Source: Trebonia sp963737285 (GTDB taxonomy: Bacteria; Actinomycetota; Actinomycetes; Streptosporangiales; Streptosporangiaceae). From it: a stretch of 64,000 bases of DNA. Within the stretch, counting starts at the first letter, position 1. Each line of letters starts with the position of its first letter. Positions 1 through 8,957 of this stretch are shown piece after piece. The DNA is taken from NCBI GenBank assembly GCA_963737285.1, contig CAVTRT010000003.1, forward strand, positions 1,302,001 to 1,366,000. The letters run 5' to 3'. Under the pieces are notes generated by a model. It worked only from the letters and a program-made list of their open reading frames with translations, searched no databases and had not been told where the DNA came from. Both the position numbers and the translations under genes were made by a program.

Positions 1-899
1 GGCTGCATCACCGGGCTGACCGAGCCGGCGAACCTCGGCCGGAACCGGTTGCTCGCCACCAGGTGCACCGCGACCCGCCGGCTGACGGAAATGGAGCTGA
101 AGGCGACGGCGAACGCGGCCAGCAGCACCGGGGACGTGCCAAGGCCGTACCGGGCCGCGAGCATCCCCGCCGCCCGAAAGCCCGCCGGCGAGTCGAGGGT
201 GACCTGCCAGAAGCGCGGCTCCCGCGGGTCACCCGACGCCTCAAGCTGGCAGTCAGGGACGCTCGCGGCCAGCCGCTCGAAATAGCGCATCGACGCCTCG
301 TTCGCCCGGCGCCCGCCCGGACCGCCCTGCCAGCTGGCCTGCTCCGCCGGCTGCATCGCCGTCACCGGCCCGGTCCGCTCACCACGATGGTCGAAGTCGT
401 CATAAAGCGCCGCCAGGCCGAACGCGTCCAGCGCGACATGGCAAACCACCTGCACGACATGCGTCGCGGCGCCATGACGCGTGATCACCGCCATCCGCAG
501 CGGCCACTCATCCTCATAGCCGAACTTCTGGGCCTTGTACCCGGCGGCGACGGCAGCCGCCACCTCGCCCGGATCGCCGTCGCCCGCGTCCACGACGTCC
601 AGCACGATCTCGCCAGAGCCGTGCACCACCTGCCGGGTCCGCCCGTCAGGATCGAAGCGCAACCTGGTCCGCAGTGCCTGATGACGGCTCATGATAAAGC
701 GCAATCCGGCCGCGACATCCGCCACGGACTGCCCGGGCGGCAGTACCCGGGCACCACCCATTGGCAGAGAGTTGTCCTTATCCCGAATGACCGACCAGAT
801 CTCCTCCTGGCCCCAGCTGAGTTCCGCGACGCCTGACCCATCACCCGCGAACTCAACAACGACCTTCTCTACCACGACATCCCGCCCGCCTTCAGCCAT
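1..899 (-). CDS. Condensation-domain protein, 3' end outside window
   Basis: About 299 codons read without a stop from ATG at 899 to the left edge. The protein shows condensation-domain landmarks: ELSWGQEEIW near residue 28 (motif C1-like) and RHQALRTRL near residue 72 (C2). At the catalytic C3 position it has CHVALDAFG, so the second His and the Asp of HHxxxDG remain while the first His is Cys. AAGGAG lies 7 bases before the ATG, which decides the start. The same frame stays open upstream to an ATG at 1100 with GC-rich third positions, but no ribosome site precedes that ATG. The domain belongs to the nonribosomal peptide/acyltransferase family; whether other modules follow lies outside the window. 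Confidence 0.8.
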   Translation of the reverse strand, partial: MAEGGRDVVVEKVVVEFAGDGSGVAELSWGQEEIWSVIRDKDNSLPMGGARVLPPGQSVADVAAGLRFIMSRHQALRTRLRFDPDGRTRQVVHGSGEIVLDVVDAGDGDPGEVAAAVAAGYKAQKFGYEDEWPLRMAVITRHGAATHVVQVVCHVALDAFGLAALYDDFDHRGERTGPVTAMQPAEQASWQGGPGGRRANEASMRYFERLAASVPDCQLEASGDPREPRFWQVTLDSPAGFRAAGMLAARYGLGTSPVLLAAFAVAFSSISVSRRVAVHLVASNRFRPRFAGSVSPVMQ

Positions 900-1169
900 C
901 CGGATACTCCTTATTCGAGCATTAATCGCCGCCGGATGCGAGTGTGATCGTGAGCGAACGTGGCGCACGAGGTCATCGCCTCCACGGATAGCGTAAGTCG
1001 CGCGGAACATGGTGTCGAGGTCGGCAACATCGCGCCGGTGTGCGAGCTTGAGCCGCTCCAGGCTGACGCGGCCGAAGCCGGGCAAGGTGTCGTGCGGCAT
1101 GGGGAACGTCTCGTTCGGTTGCGGTGCACAGGGCTTGTTGGCAGCCCTGGCCGGGCGCCAGCGCCTATA

Positions 1170-1197
1170 CCCGGGACCGGATGCCGCCGGTCCCGGG
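1170..1197. terminator. Perfect 11-bp stem-loop after the inhibitor gene
   Basis: Arms 1170-1180 and 1187-1197 are exact reverse complements around a 6-base loop. It starts 5 bases past the stop of the minus-strand I42 inhibitor gene. There is no T-run, as is common for actinobacterial terminators. It would separate the protease-inhibitor unit from the condensation-domain gene. Confidence 0.6.
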
Positions 1198-1201
1198 CAC
1201 G

Positions 1202-1507
1202 TCAGCGCACGTGCAGCGTGAGGGTGTGGCTCTGGTGTGCGGGGTGGCCCGCTTCCCATGGTCGGCGCTGTTCGAAGCGCAACCGGAACTCGCCCGGTTC
1301 ACTCGCGCTGACCAGGAAGACGTTATCGGCCGAGGCGCCTGGCGCAGGCACGGGCGAGTCCGGCGGGGCAGGCGCCTGCCGGACGCTGACCGGCAGGTCG
1401 CCTTGTCCAGGCGCCAGCGACCAGCGGTATCCGGCGGCGCCCAGCCCTGTAAGCCGCAGTTCGTGTTCCTGCCCGACGCTAACTTCGGCTTCGGTCGTGG
1501 CTTCCAT
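1202..1507 (-). CDS. Chagasin-like (I42) cysteine protease inhibitor
   Basis: A 101-residue protein with the chagasin pattern. A GLGAAGYRWSL loop (residues 20-30) stands where the family has NPTTGYxW, and RRPWE (81-85) matches the third inhibitory loop. The ATG at 1507 has GGGAG about 9 bases upstream; an earlier ATG at 1531 has none. No signal peptide is obvious. The gene follows the papain-like protease gene on the same strand after 56 bases. Family knowledge says I42 proteins block C1 papain-type enzymes, so the neighbour is the natural partner; that pairing is inferred from position. Confidence 0.82.
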   Translation of the reverse strand: MEATTEAEVSVGQEHELRLTGLGAAGYRWSLAPGQGDLPVSVRQAPAPPDSPVPAPGASADNVFLVSASEPGEFRLRFEQRRPWEAGHPAHQSHTLTLHVR

Positions 1508-1563
1508 CTGCTTGTCTCCCGGTACCGCCATTGGCTGGCGGGGCTGATTTCGCGTTCTGCTGA

Positions 1564-3525
1564 TTACTCGGTACCCAGGCTGGACCATCCCGACCAGCCG
1601 TTGCTAGTCGCGGCCTGGTAGTTGTGGTAAACGGAGCCGTCGGTGCCCCTGACGTATATCTCCAGCCCGCCGCCGGGGTTGACCTGGAACGATGGGTCAC
1701 TGGCGGCGACCCCGCCCAGGCTGGACCATCCGGACCAGCCGCCGTTGGGTGCGACCTGGTAGTTGTGCCATACCGCGCGGTCGCCGTAGACGGCGAACAG
1801 TTCCAGGCGGCCATCAGCATTGCTGGCCACCGTCGGCTTGCCGAGAAGCTGGCCGCTGAGGCTTCCCCATCCCGACCAGCCGCTGCTGCCGCCCGGCACG
1901 TTCTGATAGATGTGCCACAGCGCGCTGTCGGTGCCAAGCGCGAAGACCTCGAGGCGGCCGTCGGCGTTTCGCCCGGCGATCGGGTCGCCGCCGAGCACAT
2001 TGCCCAGGCTGGCCCAGGCCGACCAGCTTCCGCCCACCGTGGTTTGCGAGATGTGCCACAGCGCGCCGTCGCCGCCGCGGGCGAACACTTCCAGCCGCCC
2101 GTCGGCGTTGCTTATCACGGCCGGCTGGCCGGTGATGGTGCTGCCCAGGCTGGCCAGGGCCGACCAGCCGGCGCCGGGCGCGGACTGGTTGCCGTGCCAC
2201 AGCGCGCCGTCGGTGCCGCGCGCGAACAAGTCAAGCCCCCCGGAGGCGTTGTTGATCACGACTGGCCTGCTGGTGATGGTCGTGGTGCTGCCCAGGCTAG
2301 TCAAGCCCGACCAGCCCCCCTGCGGCCCCTGCCAGCAGTGGTACACGGTGCCGTCGGTGCCGCGGGCAAAGACTTCCAGTACGTTGGCTGGGTTGGTCAC
2401 GACGAAGGGGTCGGTGGTGATGGTGCCGCCCAGGCTGGACCAGCCGGAATAGCTGCTGGCGCCTGGCGAGGTCTGCCAGCAGTGCCACAGCGCCTTGTCC
2501 GGGGTGCCGCGCACGAACACTTCCAGGATGCCGCTTGGGTTGTGCGCGATCACCGGGGCACCGCTGGCGACGCCCTCGACGGCCCACATCTGCGCGTCGA
2601 TGCCGCACTGCCCGTAGGCGATGAGGAAGAATCCGGCGGCTCCCCACCCGGTGCCCCAGCTGTTCTTGCAGATCCACGCGCCCTGGTTGTCGTCGTAGCC
2701 GATGACGCAGATGCAGTGGCCGCCTTCCAAGGCGCCGGTGCTGTACTGGTACACCCCGCCGGCGTAGTAGTAGAAATCGTCATAAACGGTCATGCAGGTG
2801 ACCAGCGGGCCGCGGGTGGCGAGCCACACCTTCATGTCGTTCACCGATGTCAGCGAGTGCCAGCCGGTGACGTTGGTGACGCGCTGCTGCCAGTTCGCGC
2901 ACAGCCCGGTGCAGTCCTGGTCGCCGGCCGTGTAGGGGTAGCACGCCGCGTCGGCAATGCCAGGGAACTGGTAAGCGTTCAGCGCGGGCGGGACTGTCCA
3001 GCCGCCATTCGGCCCTTCACAGAGCCTGCCTTGCGACCTGGCGACACAGTAGAAAAGCTGCGCTTCGGAAAGCTGGATGGCAAGGCTCGGGTTGTCGGTA
3101 CCGATGCGCATGGCGCTCTCGACCGCCGCGGTACTGCCGAACGAGACGCACGAGCCGCAACTGCCCTGGTCTTCTATCGGGGTAACCCAGTTATAGCCCT
3201 GGTAGTTGCGCCAGTCGGTGATGGCCGCGCCCGTTGCGGCCGGTGGCGCCCCTGCGGCGGTCGCCGACGTGGCGGGCGCCGTCGCGGCTGCCGTTGCCGG
3301 TGCCGCCGTCGCGGCTGCCGTTGCCGGTGCCACTGCGGCCGCCGACGCGGCCCGCTGTTCCCGTTCGGCCAGGGTCGGTTCCTCCGCGCCCGGCATGTAC
3401 CCGAGGCGCTTTACCGCTTCTTCGTGCTCGAGCGTGGCCATGCTGGTCTGGGCTGGGTGCCAGCGATGCCCCTTCTGGCTGATGGCCGCATGAACGTCGT
3501 CGAGGCTGACAGGAAACTCGGACAT
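1564..3525 (-). CDS. Papain-family (C1A) peptidase with C-terminal seven-repeat propeller
   Basis: 653 residues. An N-terminal region resembling a propeptide (1-60) and an Ala/Thr/Pro-rich linker (60-100) precede a C1A catalytic domain (about 103-320). Q120, C126 in DQGSCGSC, H270 in EGGHC and N288 in CKNSWGTGWG form the expected active site. Residues 325-653 hold seven repeats of about 45 residues with a GxLEVFARGTDGALWH core, suggesting a seven-bladed lectin-like propeller. The start at 3525 has GGAGGAA at good spacing; an upstream in-frame ATG at 3585 lacks one. No Sec signal is visible, which is odd for a family that is usually exported. The inhibitor gene lies directly downstream. Confidence 0.9.
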   Translation of the reverse strand: MSEFPVSLDDVHAAISQKGHRWHPAQTSMATLEHEEAVKRLGYMPGAEEPTLAEREQRAASAAAVAPATAAATAAPATAAATAPATSATAAGAPPAATGAAITDWRNYQGYNWVTPIEDQGSCGSCVSFGSTAAVESAMRIGTDNPSLAIQLSEAQLFYCVARSQGRLCEGPNGGWTVPPALNAYQFPGIADAACYPYTAGDQDCTGLCANWQQRVTNVTGWHSLTSVNDMKVWLATRGPLVTCMTVYDDFYYYAGGVYQYSTGALEGGHCICVIGYDDNQGAWICKNSWGTGWGAAGFFLIAYGQCGIDAQMWAVEGVASGAPVIAHNPSGILEVFVRGTPDKALWHCWQTSPGASSYSGWSSLGGTITTDPFVVTNPANVLEVFARGTDGTVYHCWQGPQGGWSGLTSLGSTTTITSRPVVINNASGGLDLFARGTDGALWHGNQSAPGAGWSALASLGSTITGQPAVISNADGRLEVFARGGDGALWHISQTTVGGSWSAWASLGNVLGGDPIAGRNADGRLEVFALGTDSALWHIYQNVPGGSSGWSGWGSLSGQLLGKPTVASNADGRLELFAVYGDRAVWHNYQVAPNGGWSGWSSLGGVAASDPSFQVNPGGGLEIYVRGTDGSVYHNYQAATSNGWSGWSSLGTE

Positions 3526-4270
3526 GGGTATAGATTCCTCCGGGTACTGGCGGGGCGATGAACCCGAATACCACGTCAGCTCCATGAGCTACCGCCCGCG
3601 TAAAAGGCAACCCATCAAATTGTATAATGGAAAGCCAACACTACGGCGCCCACCGCGCGTCCCTCGCCCCTGGCCTTTCCTATTTTTTTAGGACCAGGCC
3701 CCACTGTATTCCGGCCAACCCGGCCTGTCCATACCCGGTTTGAGCTGATAAATGATTGCCGTATTCCCACGCGGGCCTTCTTATTCCTAGCCGGCAACTC
3801 TCGCACTTTATTTCCAGCGGATAACTCTCACACCGGGAGTCGCATCTGCGTGCCGCGAAACTGGTGACTGGCCGTGCCGCTCCTGAACCCCCCGCCCCGA
3901 GCACCTCATGGCACGCGATCAGCGGAATCGACGCTCGTGCCGTCCGGAAACGGCATCAGGTCACCGACCGCGGACTCGTCAGGCACCACTAGCCACGCCC
4001 CCACTCCTCGTCCGGCGGGAGCCATGGCGCGCACGAGCATCGGACTGGCACGGGCGACCGGCGTCACACGCCTGACGGTCCGGATCCTCGCGTCCAGCAA
4101 CTCCTGCCGCTTCGGGAAACCCGTTGTTCGTAGGCAACGCTGTCGGCCCGCGTCGTCACGCATTCTTGTGAACAAAAAAGTGACTGCGTGATCGTGGTTG
4201 CGCTGAATGCGCACGTGGCAGCAATGATTGGCGTCGCCGCCGTCATCATCATCAGACTAAGGAGCAGGAC
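3526..4270. other. AT-richer intergenic stretch, no convincing gene
   Basis: Short frames occur on both strands, but none has both a ribosome site and biased third positions. The part around 3615-3720 is clearly less GC-rich than its surroundings. A weak hydrophobic frame starts at a GTG near 4189 and overlaps the next small ORF; I do not call it. Confidence 0.5.
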
Positions 4271-4411
4271 ATGCCGCGATCCGCCGGCGCGCAGGGTTTC
4301 CACAACTGGAAGGCCAGGGCCATCAGCCAGGACGACTGCGAACTCGCTGCAATTAGCTTGGCTGTAGCGCTGGCAGCCGCGTACGCCGTCTGCGCGCAGC
4401 GGACGGCGTGA
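4271..4411 (+). CDS. Small hypothetical protein, 46 aa
   Basis: ATG at 4271 follows AAGGAG by six bases. The product has a polar N-terminus and a hydrophobic stretch near residues 26-42 (LAAISLAVALAAAYAVCA), so it may be a single-span membrane peptide. It lies alone upstream of the F420-dependent oxidoreductase gene. No family recognised. The ribosome site is the main support. Confidence 0.4.
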   Translation: MPRSAGAQGFHNWKARAISQDDCELAAISLAVALAAAYAVCAQRTA

Positions 4412-4559
4412 GCTCGGGGCTGCCCCACAGGCCGGGCAGCCATAGCACAGCGAAGCCTGTCGCCGCCTGCCGGCCCCTCCAGCGGGCCCCGGCAGACGAG
4501 CAACTACCGTTAACGACGTTCTACCTGACTTTGATTCGATCCAGGACTAGGAGCAGCCG

Positions 4560-5399
4560 GTGCGGTTCGCGTTCAAGACAGCCAATCAGAGCACCACCTG
4601 GCCCGACGTGCTCGAGGTATGGCGAGCCGCCGACCAGATCGAGATCTTCGAGTCAGGCTGGAACTTCGACCACTTCTACCCGATCGACGGCAACGCCGGA
4701 GGCCCCTGCCTCGAAGGCTGGATGATGCTGGCCGCGCTGGCCCAGGCCACCTCGCGCCTGCGCATGGGCACCATGGTCACCGGGATCCACTACCGCCACC
4801 CGGCAGTACTGGCGAACATGATCGCCACGCTGGACACTATCTCCTCGGGCCGGCTCGAAGTGGGCATCGGCGCCGGGTGGAACGAGGAGGAATCCGGCGC
4901 GTACGGCATCGAGCTCGGCACCCCGCGCGAGCGCAGCGACCGGTTCGAAGAAGCCTGCGAGGTACTCGTCGGCTTGCTGTCCGAGTCGGCGTTCACGTTC
5001 CAGGGCCGCTACTACCAGCTCACCGACGCCCGCAACGAGCCAAAGGGGCCGCAGCGCCCGCACCCGCCGATCTGCATCGGCGGCAGCGGCGAGAAGCGAA
5101 CGCTGCGCACCGCGGCACGCTTCGCCCAGCACTGGAACAGCACCGGCGGCACCCCGCAGGAGTTCGCCCGCAAGCGGGACATCCTGCATGCGCACTGTGC
5201 CGACATCGGACGCGACCCGCGCGAGATCACGCTGTCGTCGCACGTGAAGTTCGACCCGGCCACGGGCGCGTCGGCTACCGCCGACCAGGCCGCCGCGCTC
5301 GGCGAGGCCGGCCTCGACCTCGCCATCGTGTACCTGCGACCGCCACTAACCCCCGCTGTGCTCGAACCGCTGGCCGCGGCACTGGTGCAGATCGACTGA
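4560..5399 (+). CDS. LLM-class F420-dependent oxidoreductase
   Basis: 279 residues, full length for the luciferase-like (LLM) TIM-barrel family, closest in pattern to the TIGR03560/MSMEG_2906 type. Family-like stretches are an N-terminal MRFAFKT strand, the central SGRLEVGIGAGWNEEE segment near residue 98, and PHPPICIGGSGEKRTLR near residue 170. GTG at 4560 follows AGGAG. Members use reduced F420 (sometimes FMN) to reduce or oxidise small organic substrates; the substrate here is unknown. It stands alone, with no recognisable pathway partner. Confidence 0.88.
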   Translation: MRFAFKTANQSTTWPDVLEVWRAADQIEIFESGWNFDHFYPIDGNAGGPCLEGWMMLAALAQATSRLRMGTMVTGIHYRHPAVLANMIATLDTISSGRLEVGIGAGWNEEESGAYGIELGTPRERSDRFEEACEVLVGLLSESAFTFQGRYYQLTDARNEPKGPQRPHPPICIGGSGEKRTLRTAARFAQHWNSTGGTPQEFARKRDILHAHCADIGRDPREITLSSHVKFDPATGASATADQAAALGEAGLDLAIVYLRPPLTPAVLEPLAAALVQID

Positions 5400-5671
5400 C
5401 CGACAGCTGGCTTAGAGTACCCCCGGGCGCAGCGGCGCTGGTCATCCGCGCCGGCAGGCCGAGGGGGTGAATGGCGATGAGGAGGACCCAGGGTTCCGGC
5501 TGGCCCACGACTCGGGAATGCAAGCCGTCAGCTTCACCTCTACCAGGATCCTCAACCGTGAACTATGGGCACAACGGCCGGCGGCCAGTGTCCGACCTTG
5601 ACGTTAGCTTCCTCGCCTCGGCGCTCATACTTAGTCTGAGGTGGGGCTGAAGTGAAGGGGGAGGCTGCGCA

Positions 5672-7015
5672 ATGCGGCAGGTGCGTGACCATTGCCTGGC
5701 ACCGGCGCGGACTGGGGGCGCATCCCTGGCGGGTGGCCGGTACATGCGCTTGTTTCCTGAGCTGCCAGCGCTGGCGATCGAGCCGGAGTTGCTGCGGACT
5801 ATCGGGCGAGCCGGCGGGACCTGCGACGCCACGAACGGCGGGCCTTCCGAGGCCCGCGCGATCGCGGCCGGGCGGCCGGTGTTCGGCCAGTTCGTGGCGC
5901 ATGACCTGTCCGCCGACCGCTCACCAGTGACGCATCACGACGACACGGCGCAACTCAGGAACGCCCGCAGCGCGCGGCTGGACCTGGAGCTGCTCTACGG
6001 CAAGGGGCCGGTCGACAGTCCCTACCTCTACTGCCGAGGCGATCCGGCCCGGCTCCTGCTGGGCCGGGGCGAGTCGGGCCAGGAGGACGACCTGCCCCGC
6101 AACCCGCAGGGCGTCGCCCTGGCCGGGGAGCCGCGCCAGGATGGCCACGTGCTGCTCTCCCAGCTGCACTTGGCCATGATCCGGGCGCACAACCGGCTGG
6201 TCGACCGCCTGCGCGAGGACGGTGTCCCCGACGCCGACCTGTTCGACGAGGCCCGGCGGGCGCTCACGTGGCACTACCAGTGGGTGGTGCTGCATGACTA
6301 CCTGCCCGAGACGATCGGCCAGGAACGGGCGGCCCAGCTGCTCGAGCGGGGACCAAGGCACTTCCGCCCCGAAAGCCCCGGGGAGATCCCGCTTGAGTTC
6401 GCAGGCGCGGCCTACCGGTTCGGGCACAGCCAGATACGCGACCGCTACCAGCTCCAGCCAGGCGGTCCGGCGCTCAGGCTGATCCCGGACCTGATCGGGT
6501 TCCGGCCCATGCCGGCCAGCCACGTCGTGCACTGGCCACTGCTGCTCGACGTCCCCGGCCAGCCGCCGGCCCAGCGGGCCAGGGCGATCGACGGCCGCCT
6601 GCCCAGCTCGCTGATCCACTTGCCCACCGACATCACCGGAGCGGTGGACGACGTCGACCACGCTTCCCTGGCCCTTCGCGACCTGCTGCGCGGGATCGCC
6701 ACGGACCTGCCCTCCGGCGAGGCCGTCGCCCGGCAGGCGGGAGAGGTCCCGCTGGCCCGCGAGGAGACCGGCCTCGCCGCGCTGGGCTGGCCGGGCGAGA
6801 CCCCTCTCTGGTACTACATCCTGCGCGAGGCGGCGGTCCGCGAGAGTGGCGAGCGACTGGGCCCCGTCGGCTCGCTGATCGTCGGAGAGGTCCTGCTTGG
6901 CGTGATCGACGCTGATCCCTCGTCCCAGCGATCGGTCGCCCCGGGCTGGCGGCCGAGCCTGCCCAGCCGCCAGCCCGGGCAATTCACCCTGACGGACCTG
7001 CTGGCACCCGCTTGA
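5672..7015 (+). CDS. Animal-type haem peroxidase (peroxinectin/cyclooxygenase superfamily)
   Basis: 447 residues of the alpha-helical animal haem peroxidase fold. GQFVAHDLS supplies the distal His (H77) with its adjacent Asp, RAHNRL (171-176) matches the conserved HNR helix, and FAGAAYRFGHS supplies the proximal His (H252) and conserved Arg (R249). No signal peptide is evident, so a cytoplasmic or non-Sec location is likely. ATG at 5672 has GGGGGAGG seven bases upstream. Bacterial members oxidise halides, phenols or fatty acids; the substrate cannot be read from sequence. Neighbours give no pathway hint. Confidence 0.88.
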   Translation: MRQVRDHCLAPARTGGASLAGGRYMRLFPELPALAIEPELLRTIGRAGGTCDATNGGPSEARAIAAGRPVFGQFVAHDLSADRSPVTHHDDTAQLRNARSARLDLELLYGKGPVDSPYLYCRGDPARLLLGRGESGQEDDLPRNPQGVALAGEPRQDGHVLLSQLHLAMIRAHNRLVDRLREDGVPDADLFDEARRALTWHYQWVVLHDYLPETIGQERAAQLLERGPRHFRPESPGEIPLEFAGAAYRFGHSQIRDRYQLQPGGPALRLIPDLIGFRPMPASHVVHWPLLLDVPGQPPAQRARAIDGRLPSSLIHLPTDITGAVDDVDHASLALRDLLRGIATDLPSGEAVARQAGEVPLAREETGLAALGWPGETPLWYYILREAAVRESGERLGPVGSLIVGEVLLGVIDADPSSQRSVAPGWRPSLPSRQPGQFTLTDLLAPA

Positions 7016-7198
7016 TGGGGCGGCCCAGAAGGCACGCACTTGCCCGTCCCATGATGACCTGCCTCGCGAGCAGGGACGCGTGGTGAGCGAGGGCCACGGA
7101 CTCGACCCACCCCTCCGTCCCGGGATGGCACCCGGAAAGTCTTCCCTCGCTAGCGGCTCCTGTAGCTACCAGCAGGCCAACGCGTCGTCAGGGCGGGG

Positions 7199-8029
7199 CT
7201 ATCGCGCGATCCGGAGCGTCTTGCGGGCGGATGCCGACGCTAGGAAGTCGGTGTTCCCTCCGTAAGCGGCGGTGATGGCGTAGCTGCCGGCGTTGAGCCT
7301 CCTGGCAGAGCGTGGTCTTGCCCTCGGCGATCGTCGCAACGCCGCTGGGCGTGCCACCAGCCCTGGAGGCGACGGTGACCGATAGGTGCTCGGCCTTCTC
7401 GTCGCCATAGGGGACCCTCGTCGCGGACAGGCCCAGTGTCGTGGTGGTGGCGGTCGCCTCATTCGCCACGAACGCCTGATTGTCGGACTGCCCGCTGACA
7501 GCGCAGAAGCCGGCCGCCGGGCACGAGATCGATGCCGGCTCCGCGGAGAGTCCTACGGCCCCCGGGATTGCCTGTCCCTTGCCCCAGGTGCCATTGACCT
7601 CGTTGACGACGAATCCGTCACCATCGGCGCCGCAGTTACCCTCGGAAGGGCACGAGATCCCGGTCATCCCCCCGCCACCTGAAATCGACTGCTGAACCTC
7701 CTCGGCGGGCTGCCAGGTCCCGTCCACCTCGTTGACGACGAAGGGCTCGACCTCATCGAGGTCGTTGAAGTAGGACCCGACAGCGCCGCAGTTCCCGCCT
7801 GCCGTGCACGACAGCGACGTGACCCCAGCGCCCCCGCCGACATTGAGGTTGTGCGCTACCAGCACGGGCGTCCCCCATAGCCCGTCGGCCTCGGTGTCGA
7901 CAGCGGCGTCAGACCCGTCCGACCCTGCGATGGTGCAGTCGCCGCCCGGGACGCACGATAGCGCCATAGCCGCCAAATCCCCTGGCAACTCTTCGGCGGT
8001 CCCCCAGATGCCATCCGTCTCGGCAGCAA
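7199..8029 (-). pseudogene. Broken gene for a secreted repeat/Ig-like protein
   Basis: The minus strand encodes Cys/Gly-rich repeats of the type SLSCTAGGNCGAVG and GISCPSEGNCGADG, about 40 residues apart. A bacterial Ig-like (Big_3-type) domain with AGSYAITAAYGGNTDFLAS follows. The Ig-like domain is split between two frames, with a shift near 7310. The N-terminus, expected to carry a signal peptide, is missing because homology stops at the 28-bp repeat at 8030. Such repeat proteins are normally exported; this copy cannot make a full product. Confidence 0.7.
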
Positions 8030-8057
8030 CTTCAGTTCAAATTGATGTGCAGGCCCC
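8030..8057. repeat. 28-bp direct repeat, left copy
   Basis: Identical to 56380-56407 in the same orientation. Here it forms the junction between the broken secreted-protein gene and an HsdM fragment. Its sharp edges suggest the end of a lost mobile element or an attachment core. Confidence 0.7.
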
Positions 8058-8066
8058 GGCCCTCGG

Positions 8067-8276
8067 TTCACCCTCAAGACCCGCGCCCTGGCCCGCACCG
8101 ACCTCGACGACTTCGTCACCTGCTACAACCCAGCCAACCGCCACGAGCGCAGCGAGACCGAGCGGTTCCGCGCCTTCACCTACGACGAGGTCGTCTCGCG
8201 GGACAAGGCGTCGCTGGACATCTTCTGGCCGCGCGACGAGTCTCTGGAGGACTCCGAGAACCTGCCCGCCCCCGGC
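8067..8276 (+). pseudogene. HsdM (type I restriction methylase) C-terminal fragment
   Basis: About 70 codons read in one frame as the C-terminal part of a type I modification subunit: DDFVTCYNPANRHER, ETERFRAFTYDEVVSRDK, then LDIFWPRDESLEDSENLP. The methylase core (NPPF/Y motif, SAM domain) is absent. There is no start, and the frame runs on into unrelated sequence. It begins right after the 28-bp repeat, so a recombination or transposition event probably removed the rest. Confidence 0.75.
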
Positions 8277-8957
8277 TCGCGCAACGGCAGGCCGGGCTCA
8301 GCCGACATCACGGACCCCGTGCTTGCGCCCGTCCAGGCCAATGCCATCGGCCGACGACCACGACCCCGACGAGGGCCCCGGAGATCGGGAAGAACGCGGC
8401 GCACCGCCTGGATCTCGGCGCGGGACGCGTGCCCCTGGTGCGACCGGTGCCGTAGCCCGTTCCGTGCCAGGACCACCGTGATGGCCGCGACGATGACCAG
8501 CGCCACTGCCGACGCCACGAAGAACCCGGCTGCTCCCGGCAGCTCGGCTCGCGCGCTCGCCGGCCATGCCTGCCGCGGGTCGCGCAGGTGACCACGATCG
8601 GCAGGTCCGGGGCCAGGCACAGGTCGCGGGCCCGCAGGGGACGGCAGCCGGTAGACGGCCTCGCCACCAGCGGCGAGCCGGCCGGGAATGACGCGGAGAT
8701 CGCCGAGCCGGGGAACGAGGCTCCCGGCGACGATGCCACGAGCGCCACGCCGGATGCCGCCCAGCCAGAAGTGGCCAGTTAAGCAAGCGGCACGGGGGTA
8801 CCGGCCGGTCCTGGCACCCCCGCATCCTGGCGGCCCCCTCTCTGCCGGACACTGAGGGACCCGGCTGAGACCTTTCTTTTTACTTGGCTACTTTTCACGG
8901 AACTTGGCCCTTCGGCCTCGCTTCCAGTGCTGACGTGATCCGCCGTGCTGGCCGGGT
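8277..8957. other. Unassigned stretch with possible gene remnants
   Basis: A minus-strand frame ending at 8180 contains one strong hydrophobic helix (FFVASAVALVIVAAITVVLA) followed by a basic segment, which could be a trace of a conjugation protein N-terminus. The frame has no clear start and changes character upstream. A minus-strand segment near 8325-8350 resembles the end of the CxCGF protein at 26.7 kb. I see no intact gene. Confidence 0.4.

Noticed and set aside
63..836. 257-codon plus-strand open frame
   Set aside because: The opposite strand encodes a clear condensation domain in an unbroken frame.
2041..2600. Tandem DNA repeat
   Set aside because: The repetition follows from the seven propeller repeats of the protease, not from a DNA-level array.
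1624..3561. 645-codon plus-strand open frame
   Set aside because: It is the antisense shadow of the protease/propeller gene; the protein has no domain pattern and the opposite strand has catalytic motifs and a ribosome site.
5921..7039. 372-codon minus-strand frame
   Set aside because: Antisense to the haem peroxidase, whose conserved His and Arg residues fix the coding strand.
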